From assembly GCA_032209605.1 (NCBI GenBank), contig JASFXZ010000001.1, forward strand, positions 372,001 through 436,000: a DNA stretch of 64,000 nucleotides, given 5' to 3'. Below the pieces are notes generated by a model that saw only the letters and a list, made by a program, of their open reading frames with translations, had not been told where the DNA came from and searched no databases. The DNA is from Mactromeris polynyma (lineage: Eukaryota > Mollusca > Bivalvia > Venerida > Mactridae). Position 1 is the stretch's first letter. Every line of letters begins with the position of its first letter. Made by a program: the position numbers and the translations under genes. Positions 44,601 to 53,354 of this stretch are shown here, piece by piece.

Positions 44601-47600
44601 ACTAAAAGACTTACCTAATCCTCTGGCCGATGACATAGGTAGGTTTTCATACTGTCAGTATGTAAGTATTGTATGGTCTCACTTGCATTTGAGCGCCGCT
44701 GTTCGATTTCCAACCTCTTCTATAAGTGCCGTCATTTCCAGAATTCGTCTCATGTGACGTTGCCATGTACTGAAATTAAGCAATATTTGCCCCAAATGAC
44801 AATATGAAAGCGATATGACCGTATAGTTTAAATATTGTTTCCTGCTTGAAAAATGTGACATCACATGTGACGTTTTCTTGAAATGACGAGACTTACAGAA
44901 GAGGTTGTAAATCCCATAGCAGCGCTCATTTGTTATGTATGTCTCCTGTCTGTCTGTTGTACACCTGGAGTTTTGTCTTTGGTGGAGCCCAATGTCAGCA
45001 GAGTTATGGGCCTTGACTTAAATAGAATTAGCATATGAAGTGTGCAAATTTTGTCACATGTATTTCCATAAGTATTTTAGTTAGATTTCTTCAACTGTAC
45101 AGGAATCATGTCCCCCCCCCCCCCCCACAACGCAGTAGATACCTCAAACAGGTTTTTAAGTTCCTTCTTATTTCATATAACCTAACAGTAGATCACTCTA
45201 ACAGAGATTGGTCGAACACTCGAACATGATTTGTCAACCCTAGCTACCATTTCATTCATTTTTCACCATGGGTAGGTCGAACAATACAGTACTTGACACC
45301 TTTGAATGATCAATTGATATTCTTTTGTTTGTTGAAGTTAGACTGGCGACACATTATATTTGTGCATCATGTTAACTACTTGACTATTGTACTATATACA
45401 TATACAGTATAATCTGTCAAAGTGTCAAAATTGGTATAAATTCGACCTGAAATTTCAATATGCATAGTACTGTTTTACCTGGGACAGTCAGTTCGTACAT
45501 ACACATGTATATAAAATCATGTTTTTGAGGAACACGAAAAATCGGTCAACAGCGCTACCAGGATTTGAACCCGGGTCTCTGGATTGCCGGTCCGTTATGC
45601 TGACCATAGATGCCTTAAACAATTGATGGCTTGAACTAATTGCTATATCCGACGGCAGTTCGAGGTTGGTAAGTTTCACTGTATGTGTAAATGGATTGAA
45701 TAAGAAGTACATGTCCACTACAAATCAATCGGAGTTTAATATGTGTAAATTTGTTTTAGTATTAGTTGCAATGTTTGATAGAGACATCTTATTATTAAAG
45801 ATAATTGTGTTAATGTATTCAGTAGTATGGGATAATCATTGTTGTAACTTTGTTATTTCTAGATGAGCCATCCCACCACCCACTGAGAATTGATGTATTT
45901 GTATCAACATTGTTACATTTAGGATCAAAGTCATTTTCTCACTCATTTGCTGCCATTGCCAAGTAAGCATTTCTGTGAAACCAATAAAACGAAGTATGAA
46001 TATGCACATTGCCAGCAACATTAGAAGCTCATAGCTGTTTTATATGAGAAGATGAGGGGAATCTTGGACATATCCCACTTGAATTTATTCCAATTGTACA
46101 TTACATTTATAGGACTTAGTCCAGGTTTTACCTAGACATGTAAATTGCCATGAGAAGAAAACGTTTACCTTACGTTTAATTTTGGCTTTGATTTGCAATA
46201 AATTCCATTTTAACTTGATTTTACTTGCTCACAGTTGTTTATATTTTGTTCTCTTTTAATGAGGGAGCATTGACTCTGCTTAGTCATGAGTTAATGCCTC
46301 GTAAAACACACTTATGGATACATTGTGGAACTAAAGGCTTTACAAAACTATCTCATAAAAAAAAATCCTAACTCGTGTACATGTTTTGGTTTTCAGATTT
46401 CATTATAATTTAAAAGTGTTGGCCGATTCTGAAGAAGGGCAAATATGTCTCTTGAAAACTATGTATGAAGTTTGGAATACACATCCACAGGTAAGACACG
46501 TACCTATGGTAAATCATTTCTGGACATTAGAAAACTGTGTCCCAGGCTGGTCAGCTCAGTTGGCACTGAACTGTTAAATGTTGGAAGCTTTGAACATTAT
46601 AGAGGTATACTCATGTTCTTCATTATGATTTGCTGAAAAATGAGTGAAAATTTAGAGAAAAAAAATAATTATCTTAAAAACATGAACTTGATGTTTATTT
46701 GTTTTAATATGAGACTGTCTGTACACAGTGTTTGTCTGAGATATGCTGTTGGCTCAAAAGAACATTACGATTTGCTGAAAATTGAGAAGAAAAAATTAAT
46801 TATCGTAAAAACATGAATTGAACTTGATGTTTATTTATTTTAATATGAGACTGTCTGCACACAATGTTTGTCTGAGATATGCTGTTGGCTCAGTAACAAA
46901 GTTTCTTATGTACTCTGGTGAGCGATACAATTTCATCATGGCCCTCTTGTGTATATGATGATATAAATGTTCAGATTTATTACGTTGCATAAACTGGGTT
47001 TACCCTGAAACGTTTCACATAGGACCCCGAACCCAGCTATTTTGGGAGTCCATGATAATTTATGAGGGTCACAAACATTAATGAAAAATGAAGATCAGTT
47101 GCTGGACGCATCCATTTTTACCAGATGGTTATTATGCAAGCCCTGAATTGATATTGGTAAATTTAGTTGGTGAACCGAATAGGTATAAATGCAAAGAATA
47201 TATTTAAAATATGAATAGCTTGATCATTTTTATGGGTAATAAGGATGCACAGTCAGTTGTAAACACAATCCTATATCCAAACATTGTGTCTGTGATGCTG
47301 ACAACCTGCATGTGGAAATCCCTGTACGAAATGCTACAGGATTAATAAATTCTTATCACAACATATGCTGAGAGCATTTACTGTGTAAGGACAATAGTTA
47401 GTCACTTTACTGTGTAAGGACAATAGTTAGTCACTTTACTGTGTAAGGACAATAGTTAGTCACTTTACTGTGTAAGGACAATAGTTAGTCACTTTACTGT
47501 GTAAGGACAATAGTTAGTCACTTTACTGTGTAAGGACAATAGTTAGTCACTTTACTGTGTAAGGACAATAGTTAGTCACTTTACTGTGTAAGGACTAAAG

Positions 47601-50600
47601 TTAGTCACTTTACTGTGTAAGGACTAATGTTAGTCACTTTACTGTGTAAGGACTAAAGTTAGTCACTTTACTGTGTAAGGACTAAAGTTAGTCACTTAAC
47701 TGTGTAAGGACTAAAGTTAGTCACTTTACTGGGTAAGGACTAAAGTTAGTCACTTTACTGTGTAAGGACTAAAGTTAGTCACTTTACTGTGTAAGGACTA
47801 AAGTTAGTCACTTTACTGTGTAAGGACTAAAGTTAGTCACTTAACTGTGTAAGGACTTAAGTTAGTCACTTTACTGTGTAAGGACTAAAGTTAGTCACTT
47901 AACTGTGTAAGGACTAAAGTTAATCACTTTACTGTGTAAGGACTAAAGTTAGTCACTTTACTGTGTAAGGACTAAAGTTAGTCACTTAACTGTGTAAGGA
48001 CTAAAGTTAGTCACTTTACTGTGTAAGGACTAAAGTTAGTCACTTAACTGTGTAAGGACTTAAGTTAGTCACTTTACTGTGTAAGGACTAAAGTTAGTCA
48101 CTTAACTGTGTAAGGACTAAAGTTAATCATTTTACTGTGTAAGGACGATTGTTAGTCACTTTACTGTGTAAGGACGATAGTTAGTCACTACTGTGTAAGG
48201 ACTTAAGTTAGTCACTTTACTGTGTAAGGACTAAAGTTAGTCACTTAACTGGGTAAGGACTAAAGTAAGTCTGTTGGTCAATTAAATATTTTATTGAAAT
48301 GCTTACCATGATATAAGTATTAACTGATTGAGTATATTGTAGATGTTGGTGGTTCTAACAGACAAGCTGTTGAAGACACAAATTGTGGACTGTTCATCTG
48401 TTGCTAATTGGTTGTTTTCTGCAGATATGACACCAGCTTTCACAAGGTAATGTACACTCAACACTTCCAGATTTTAAGTCTGCTGGCATTTGATGGTGTC
48501 TCACTTGATTCAAACTTGGACCTAGCATCATAAATAGCTGTTTATAGCACTAGTCCGTTTCATGTTCATCTTACAAGTATTAGTTGTCTCTTTAAAGATA
48601 TTAAACATACTTGTATTTTGCATGTCAAAATTCAATAAAATTTAGCATTCAAATGGAAAATGCTGTTAAATCATTCATTAGACCAGTTCACATACCAATG
48701 ATTGTATTGCTAGTTTGTTACAAACTTAATGGCTTATGTGCCTGAATACAGAATACCTTGCTTTGAAAACATGAACAGTTTCTTTTAAAAATGCCTGAAT
48801 TATTTGTTTAGGAATTCATGTTATAAATTATGTGTAACATTGGGTGAAACAAGAAATAAAATACCCCAAATTTAACAAATCTGAATCGTTTGAATGACTA
48901 ACATTTTATGTTGATGAAGATGGCCATTGGTTGCAAATATCTAGCTGTCCTATTCCTATTCAATATCTTATGCATTGCATTTTGCATTGACAGGAATTTT
49001 ATATGGGAAATAATGCATTCCACTATCAACAAAATGAGCAAACATGTGGAAAAACTTCAAAAGGAGGCTGAAGACGCACGAGATTTGTTGGATGCTGCAA
49101 AAAAGAAGGTATATGCTATTTTTTTCACAGGATTACAGATTTAAACCTTAACTTAAGTTAGGAATGAAATATTGTAATGAAATTTGGTATGTAAGTATCT
49201 TCTTAGAAGACATAGCTTGGTATTTGCCTTTGGGTATGTCAGAGTCACAGCGATGGCAACGTTGCCATATTTTAAATAGAAAAATATTCTCCAGTCAATC
49301 TGTATCACCTTTGTCCAATAGCCTATCTCCAGCCCTGTTAAGTAGATTGTGAACAACCATCATACTGCGACTCAGAAAATGAATAGAAAGTAAAGTGAAA
49401 ATGGATGAGTCATAACTCGGTCTTACTAATTGAATGCTTAACCTTTAATATGTCCCCCTTCGAAGAAAAGAGGGCAAATTGGTTTGCACATGTCCGTTGG
49501 TCCGTAACCTTATCCTTTCCGATCAATAATTCAAGAACCCCTTGACCTATCATCCTCAAACTTGGTCCACACTTGGGTAGCAGAGGAACCCTATTGATTT
49601 TGGGGTCAAAGGTCACAGGGGGGCATAATGTTATTCAAAGATCTCTTGTTAAATTTACTGCTGTGGGGCACGTCTATAAAAGTGCCTGATGGAATTAATT
49701 CAAACTGCACACACACATGTAGGGCAATACGTGAAAATGCAGAGAGATAATTGTCGTCATTAGGATTTGTTTGTTTCTTGACATTCATACATGGTCTAGA
49801 ATCGAAACTGTGCACTAAAATTTGATCTTACTTCAGTAACAGTGTGCTATCGTTCCTCTGTAGCTAGTGTAACCACCTCGAATTTCCATTCTCAGTATTG
49901 TAGCGCAATAAATTCAATTCTTGTACCAGTTTGTATAAAGCTAGTTCATCTGCAGCTACCAGGCAGCTACTGTATAAAACTCTACAGAAGTCTACGGCAC
50001 CAAGCCATGTTCCATATGTCTGACCTGGCTGCATTTTACGATGATAATATATTCCTTAAAAATGACTTCCAGTTTTAGTGATTTGTATGTGAACAGGGTT
50101 TTTTCAAACTGCACAATTCTTTGGCATTGTGATATGGTTCTGCAATCTAAGTGACATCATCTGAAATGTTTACTACACACTATTTACAATGTCAATGTTT
50201 ATTTATGGTACAGATGTCTGATGGTTTAGAATACGATGAAGATGATGATATTCCTACAGAAGAAATGGTAGAAAGAAAAGAGGAAAGACTTGAGCTCATG
50301 CAAAATCAGCAGAAAAGATTATTTCTGATAATATTTCAGGTAATACATATTTATTGTTATGTCCTTGTTTAGTCTGTATGACATGAGTATTTTGGCTGTT
50401 TGTGGTTTTTGTCTTCAGTTATAATTATCATTATATTATCTCATTTTATATCTTTCATTATCATAGACTGATCATTATATTATCTCATTTTATATCTTTC
50501 AGAGATTTATCATTATACTGACTGATCATTTAGCCCGCTGTGAGAGTGAAGCAATAGATTATCAGACTCCATGGTATAAATGGGTTATAGAAAGACTGCA

Positions 50601-51600
50601 AGAAGTTTTCCTTCTGGTAAGTGTAGTCTGGACCAAGAGGAGTTTATTTTATTCCTTCGTTTATTGTAACATTTTCAAATTTAGTGCGCTTAAAATTTTA
50701 CCAGACATGTCCAATGGTTCACTTTTAAGTCATGTGAATTCTATACGCTTTTCATATTATAAACTTAGGCAACTCTTCAAGGAAAATGCAATATTCTCAC
50801 TTTTGTCTTTGACAGAAATTGGATTATTTTATTTGTTGTCAACACTTAAAAATCCTTTGGGTAAAGTAGTTATGACTGAAAATGCATTGTAGCTTTGTTC
50901 TAGTATTGAGTATATTTTCATTGTAGTTCCATAATCAACTAATGCACACACAAAAATTGTCCAGTAGTGTTCAATTAACCTAGGTGTTGACCAACTCGTG
51001 AGCTCTCACAGACTTATGTTGACTTAACTCAGCACTTGTTTCTCCCAGTCTTTGGCCATCATGAATCAGTTGCCAAATTACGACCTACATTGTTCTTTTT
51101 TTATTTCCTGAAAAGCCGATATAAATTTTCCTTCTACTAGATGTGCGGGGCCCTTTTCTAAAAGAAAATAAATCATGTCAAAGTGGTATGAAAACTTGGG
51201 ACATGGTGCAGCATGATAATGCATTTAGTATGCCCCCCTTCGAAGAAGAGAGGGCATATTGGTTTGCACATGTCAGTCGGTCCGTAACCTTTTCATTTCC
51301 GATCAATAACTCAAGAACCCCTTGACCTATCATCCTCAAACTTGGTCCACACATTCATCCTGGGAACCCTATTGATTTTGGGGGTCAGGGGTCAAAGGTT
51401 ACATGGGCATAATGTTTTACAAACATCTCTTGTTAACATGTAACTTGACCAGGCATTATATCGATATTCCTATATTTCTGTTGCAGCATCACAGTCTTGT
51501 GTTTAAGTACATCAACACATTGGAAAGCCTTCTGTTTACCAGTGACATAGATATACATATCCTGGAAGTGTTCCAGCAGTTCTGTGCTCTAAGGTCTTGA
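22803..51600 (+). CDS. NCBP1: Nuclear cap-binding protein subunit 1 (CBP80), complete gene
   Basis: Large subunit of the nuclear cap-binding complex. With NCBP2 it holds the m7G cap of new RNA polymerase II transcripts and links it to splicing, 3'-end processing and export. Coding exons are 22803-22851, 23535-23617, 32034-32134, 32801-32885, 33413-33484, 34012-34119, 34894-34941, 35553-35626, 36303-36372, 37013-37228, 38245-38342 or 39845-39942 (alternatives), 40252-40315, 41258-41368, 42311-42375, 43233-43370, 43811-43914, 44519-44638, 45863-45962, 46397-46490, 48343-48446, 48994-49108, 50214-50339, 50503-50616 and 51487-51600. All have GT-AG borders and the phases close to 790 residues, the length I recall for human NCBP1. 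Diagnostic stretches include [32 protein letters not shown] and a final FQQFCAL. The start is the ATG giving MSRRRR, as in the family. Confidence 0.97.
24430..24519 (+). promoter_or_regulatory. Possible promoter and first exon of a nested gene
   Basis: A CACGTG E-box (about 24440) is followed by GTCGCCATCTTTG, a match to the YY1 core (CGCCATNTT) often found at transcription starts. A consensus splice donor follows (ACT|GTAAGTATT, exon end 24519). A short open frame from ATG 24472 ([16 protein letters not shown]) would run into exon 2 and stop at once, so it could act as an upstream ORF whose TGA overlaps the next ATG. Transcription is not demonstrated. Confidence 0.35.
26455..26750. mobile_element. 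MITE with GGCGGATC ends
   Basis: The left end CATGGGCGGATCCAG and the right end CTTGATCCGCTAGTG are imperfect inverted copies. The body includes a run of 11 G near 26486-26496 and a GGGGGGATG stretch near the other end. No coding. It lies in NCBP1 intron 2, before the nested gene's second exon. Confidence 0.6.
26873..29168 (+). CDS. Possible nested microprotein gene, 42 residues, in NCBP1 intron 2
   Basis: A first coding exon (26873-26946) has a good acceptor (CTTTTTACAG at 26861-26870) and donor (CACATT|GTAAGT). It joins in phase to 29114-29168 (acceptor TTTTTATTTAG), giving [20 protein letters not shown], then [14 protein letters not shown], then a short tail ending in CC and a stop. Codons run open across the junction. 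The upstream exon would be the one ending at 24519. A polyadenylation signal AATAAA at 31085-31090, followed by TG-rich sequence, could end the transcript. I do not recognise the family. It could instead be a non-coding RNA or a chance ORF. Confidence 0.35.
27133..27514. mobile_element. 382-bp MITE with TGTTTGTTTCCCCTCCC ends
   Basis: The ends TGTTTGTTTCCCCTCCCACGAC (left) and its near-exact reverse complement (right) frame a non-coding AT-rich centre. Both sides are flanked by TAT, a possible target-site duplication. The 89-residue minus-strand open frame inside is a by-product of the element. Confidence 0.75.
28050..28855. repeat. Dispersed repeat with about four internal tandem units
   Basis: It opens with TATGCCCCCACGGCAC and a G run, and closes with GTGGGGGCATCTGTGTCC then GGACACATTTCTAG. 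Between these, a unit of about 150-175 bp recurs. Its words include TCTCCAAAAGTAT, GAGCCAGAGTCAT, GCACCTGGGGTTTCATG and AAGTGCAAAGTTATGGCCC. A worn fragment of the same family lies at about 44940-45075. Confidence 0.7.
29573..30240. repeat. Dispersed repeat with GGTCAAAA/AGGTCA words
   Basis: It starts at TTTTTAGGTGAGCTATTGGG and repeats a unit of about 140 bp with the words ACTTGGTCAGCATGTTTG, GAAACTGGGTCAT and GGTCAAAAACTAGGTCAC. Related pieces lie at about 39450-39550, 42800-42870 and 46915-46960 (GTGAGCGATACA ... CATGGCCCTCTTGT). I read it as a bivalve dispersed repeat, not a gene. Here it would fall in the 3' UTR of the possible nested transcript. Confidence 0.65.
32034..37228 (+). CDS. 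NCBP1: NCBP1 exons 3-10: first MIF4G domain
   Basis: Exons 3-10 code for residues 45-302. This covers the first MIF4G-type helical-repeat domain and the start of the linker to the second. Conserved blocks read [20 protein letters not shown] (exon 3), [19 protein letters not shown] (exon 6), [15 protein letters not shown] (exon 7) and [16 protein letters not shown] (exon 10). Exon 10 ends exactly on a codon boundary (GAG), so either version of exon 11 can follow in phase 0. Confidence 0.96.
32340..32480 (-). repeat. tRNA-derived SINE, copy 1
   Basis: On the minus strand it reads GTGGTGTAGTGGTTAGCA (A-box-like), then GTTTCGATTCCCGG (B-box-like), then a short tail containing TTTTTTCGTGTTTCTCAAAC. 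The clover-leaf is imperfect: the acceptor strands do not pair well and the anticodon loop lacks U33. This fits a SINE, not a working tRNA. A second copy lies at 45505-45615 in the same orientation. Confidence 0.65.
33052..33230. mobile_element. hAT-like MITE, 179 bp
   Basis: The ends TATAAGTGATGGATAATCG and CGATAATCACGCCATCACTTATA are inverted copies. AGTGATGG is a typical hAT-style terminus. The interior is made of repeated CGATTAT and ATAATCG words and can fold on itself. It lies in NCBP1 intron 4. Confidence 0.75.
35834..36071. mobile_element. MITE family A, copy 1 (NCBP1 intron 8)
   Basis: The left end GAGCGCTGCTATGGGATTTA and the right end, read in reverse complement (GAGCACCGCTGTACGATTTT), are inverted copies. 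The similarity continues through ACCTCTTCTGTAAGTG and the ACGTCACATG words. The same family recurs at 44691-44927 in the opposite orientation. Confidence 0.8.
38245..38342 (+). CDS. NCBP1: NCBP1 exon 11a, first of two alternative exons
   Basis: 98 nt, acceptor ATTACCACAG, donor TG|GTATGA. It codes for 32 residues starting [18 protein letters not shown] and ending LDRKD, at the beginning of the second MIF4G domain (residues 303-334). It shares length, phase and 16 of 32 residues with exon 11b. Spliced to exon 12 it gives an uninterrupted frame. From memory of the vertebrate protein, which has HS at the same point, it keeps the HS pair that 11b has lost. Confidence 0.9.
38940..39075 (+). repeat. 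Possible LINE 3' tail
   Basis: The segment ends in AAATAAAGAATTATTATTATTATA, a run of ATT following a polyadenylation-like word. This is the usual look of a truncated non-LTR retroelement 3' end. No coding part is visible. It lies between exons 11a and 11b. Confidence 0.35.
39190..39452. mobile_element. MITE family B with near-perfect 50-bp inverted ends
   Basis: The left arm runs TATTCACAAACGTT, AAGACTGAATCTCAGACTTA, GACTTTAAAATT. The right arm is its almost exact reverse complement, ending GTTTGTGAATACGGACC. The centre includes GTTACTCTCTCTACACTTT. A degenerate relative lies at 60741-60862. This copy sits in the intron between the alternative exons 11a and 11b and would form a strong RNA hairpin. 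Confidence 0.85.
39845..39942 (+). CDS. NCBP1: NCBP1 exon 11b, second of two alternative exons
   Basis: 98 nt, acceptor ATTTTTTCAG, donor TG|GTAAAA. It codes for 32 residues starting [18 protein letters not shown] and ending LERKD, homologous to exon 11a. From memory of the vertebrate protein, 11b resembles it slightly more (ERF.IEE, II and ER.K positions). If 11a and 11b were both spliced in, the frame would reach TAG at the eleventh codon after the junction. If both were skipped, the frame would stop at a TAG early in exon 13. Only one-or-other inclusion yields full-length protein. Confidence 0.9.
40252..43370 (+). CDS. NCBP1: NCBP1 exons 12-15: second MIF4G domain
   Basis: These exons continue the second MIF4G domain to about residue 460. 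Conserved blocks are [12 protein letters not shown] (exon 12), [16 protein letters not shown] (exon 13), [15 protein letters not shown] (exon 14) and [10 protein letters not shown] (exon 15). In the known cap-binding complex, domains 2 and 3 hold the NCBP2 subunit. Exon 13 uses the donor GTT|GTATCC, weaker than its neighbours. Confidence 0.95.
40542..40834. mobile_element. MITE with TTTAGAGGTAGG ends (NCBP1 intron 12)
   Basis: The left end AGGTGCGTTCTTTAGAGGTAGG pairs with the right end, read in reverse complement as AAGGCGCGGTTTTTAGAGG. Inside are paired GCTAGC and AAAATGG words that allow further folding. No coding capacity. Confidence 0.75.
43385..43600. repeat. Short tandem repeat, unit about 65-70 bp
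   Basis: About three units share TTCAATGTGGTGGTAGATTTA, GTGAGTATCTT and GATGGCAGATTAA. They follow the exon 15 donor in the NCBP1 intron. Confidence 0.6.
43811..51600 (+). CDS. NCBP1: NCBP1 exons 16-24: third MIF4G domain and C-terminus
   Basis: Exons 16-24 code for residues 461-790, the third MIF4G domain. Conserved blocks are [20 protein letters not shown] (exons 18-19), [18 protein letters not shown] (exon 20) and [16 protein letters not shown] (exon 21). A long charged helix pair follows (exons 21-22, [18 protein letters not shown] and an EYDEDDD stretch), matching the family's coiled-coil insertion. The protein then ends [14 protein letters not shown] and FQQFCALRS. Confidence 0.96.
44691..44927. 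mobile_element. MITE family A, copy 2, opposite orientation (NCBP1 intron 17)
   Basis: The left end GAGCGCCGCTGTTCGATTTC and the right end ATCCCATAGCAGCGCTC are inverted copies. The interior shares ACCTCTTCT, AAGTG and CAATATTTGCCCC with copy 1 at 35834-36071, but reversed. It begins 52 bp after the exon 17 donor. Confidence 0.8.
45111..45127. repeat. Poly-C run
   Basis: An uninterrupted run of about 16-17 C within an NCBP1 intron. Its length is likely to vary between alleles or by sequencing error. Confidence 0.85.
45505..45615 (-). repeat. tRNA-derived SINE, copy 2
   Basis: Same family as 32340-32480. It shares GCATAACGGACCGGCAATCC and the tail word TTTTTCGTGTTCCTCAAA. Its B-box, GGGTTCAAATCCTGG, is better preserved than in copy 1. 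The A-box side is truncated near 45610. Confidence 0.65.
46640..46925. repeat. Tandem duplication of about 135 bp
   Basis: Two adjacent copies share CTTGATGTTTATTT, TTTTAATATGAGACTGTCTG and GTTTGTCTGAGATATGCTG. Intronic, no coding. Confidence 0.75.
47380..48275 (+). repeat. 29-bp minisatellite in NCBP1 intron 19
   Basis: About 31 units of 29 bp (core TTACTGTGTAAGGAC, then AATAGTTAGTCACT or TAAAGTTAGTCACT). The first seven or so units carry CAATAGTTAG. From about 47590 nearly all carry CTAAAGTTAG, with a periodic TTAACTG variant. The array ends 70 bp before exon 20. Confidence 0.97.
49430..49640. repeat. Dispersed repeat with a DR1-like GGTCAAAGGTCA word, copy 1
   Basis: It starts TGTCCCCCTTCGAAGAA and includes GGTCCGTAACCTT, CTCAAACTTGGTCCACAC and CCCTATTGATTTTGGGGTCA. 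It ends CATAATGTTATTCAAAGATC. GGGTCAAAGGTCA at 49603-49615 matches a nuclear-receptor direct repeat with one-base spacing. The second copy is at 51225-51440 in the same orientation. Confidence 0.75.
50427..50510 (+). repeat. Tandem duplication across the exon 23 acceptor
   Basis: ATCATTATATTATCTCATTT plus TATATCTTTCA occurs at 50427 and again at 50471. In the second copy it is followed by GAG, making the real acceptor. In the first it is followed by TTA, so the AG is absent. A further GACTGATCATT word inside exon 23 suggests that the duplicated unit straddled the splice junction. Confidence 0.75.
51225..51440. repeat. Dispersed repeat with GGTCA words, copy 2
   Basis: Close copy of 49430-49640. 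It starts TATGCCCCCTTCGAAGAAGA and shares GACCTATCATCCTCAAACTT. Here the GGTCA cluster reads GGGGTCAGGGGTCAAAGGTT. It lies in the last NCBP1 intron, ending about 45 bp before exon 24. Confidence 0.75.
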
Positions 51601-52130
51601 GATTGTTGAATGAAGGAGAAATAGATCTTCGATCAGGACTTTAACCATACTGACAACTTGTCATAACATTAGTTCTTCACGCAAGTTCTTAGTCGGTGCT
51701 AAGCAGTTATTGGGTACACTGGATAAAGCTTCAAAACAGTCTTAGCAATGTTTCATTATTTCTGATACCTTTAATATGTAACCTACTTCTATGAAACTTT
51801 GCTTTATGCCTTGGTTTCAGTAGATCAATGTTACAGCATTAGTACATCAGTGATCGGTTCATTACTGCATATGTTACTTTGTATTCAATCTTTGTAAAAA
51901 CGCCCATTGCACCGACATTAAAAGACACGATGAAAAGAGAAAACATGTACATTTATATACAAGTTCAATTTGAATTTACCTTTCATTGACTTATTTTATT
52001 TGTGTCATAAAACTGTTTTTTTTATCATTTGTTCATGTTAGAACACATGACCAACTGTTCATCAACTATTGACTGAAATGATGATTTTGTATAAAAATAT
52101 CAAAAATAAATACAATGTACATAATTTACC
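51601..52130 (+). terminator. NCBP1: NCBP1 3' UTR and polyadenylation signal
   Basis: About 0.5 kb of AT-rich sequence after the TGA. AATAAA at 52105-52110 (CAAAAATAAATACAATG) is followed within 30 bases by a TTTTTGTGTT stretch that fits a downstream element. The exact cleavage site is not visible. Confidence 0.65.
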
Positions 52131-53354
52131 ACAATGTTTTTGTGTTATTTATCTCTTGTGAATAATTTCCTTTTTATGACGTATTATAGTTTACACTCCA
52201 AAGAACATTAAATTTTGTATGTCTGTCTTGACCAATGTGTTAGACATTGATGTAACTAATTGGTAAGAAAAAGACTAGCTACCACAGACGTTGGTTCAAG
52301 AATGGAATTATTTTCACAGGGAACAATTACAAAACTGGTTAATTCAATAAGATTCAGGTGTAGAGGTCATTGATAAAAATAGGGGGTCATAACTATTATC
52401 ATATATGTACATCGTATATCATTTCAAAACGAGATTTTAATTAATTGATTATTTTAAGTCTTTCCCTTTCATATAATTAATATGAATTTAAGTAAATGAA
52501 CAATATAGACATAACAACAAACACAGTCTAATAAATTGGTACAAAACAATAGGAAGTTTCTTACTGAGTTCAGTATTTAATAAATAAGTTCATATTTAAA
52601 CACAAAAATGCAAAGAAAGACAATGATTAAGTAGCAAGGCATGCCACACCTTCCATAGATTATTTCAACACTAATAATCTAGATAGATCTAATATACATA
52701 CACCTGGTTCAAGACAAATCTCAATACTTTGAGGATTCAGCCTATGCTTGTACAGACATCATCTAATTAGATGATTATATGCAGATAATGCACTAGGTTT
52801 GCCCTGGAGGGGGGAGTAGCAGGGATACGAAGGACTTTAGACAGAAGACGGTTCCCGACAGGTGGAATTTAACTCGCCAAATGATTCCTGGGAAATGGAC
52901 TTGGATAGGATTTTAATAGATCCTGGAATTGGGGAATAATGCATCTCCCACTGTGGGGATTTTAGATAAAAATGATTGGCTCAAGGGTATGGAATTAGAC
53001 CCTACAAAACTCAAATTGTCCAATTCCCATGAGTAAGCCTGCTGCTCCCCCGGGGACAAAATGCTGATAATGGCATACACAGATAGCCACTAAGCTCCAT
53101 ATCCCCTCTATTTATCACCAGATATGACTAAGTTTATATGCATTTATAGAATGACGTTAAGTTTCCTATTATAAAATCACATGCAAATCTGCTTGCCAAA
53201 TGATCAATACACCGAGTGTTGATGTTAACATATCTGTAAAAAACATCAGTTACACATACTATCAAGTATGCAAAAGCATTCCCGTTTGTTCTCTTGTGTA
53301 TCTATCGAGTTCTACAGTAAAACACGATGACGTTATTCCATGACTATTACCATC
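52131..53354. other. Convergent intergenic region and SDHAF4 3' UTR
   Basis: No coding region seen. NCBP1 (+) and SDHAF4 (-) converge here. The SDHAF4 3' UTR must start at 53354 and run leftwards. Only weak ATTAAA-type signals were seen on the minus strand (for example about 52573), so its end is uncertain and the two 3' UTRs may lie close together. Confidence 0.55.

Noticed and set aside
45488..45718. 76-residue minus-strand frame
   Set aside because: The [11 protein letters not shown] segment is a translation of the SINE B-box region, a common artefact.
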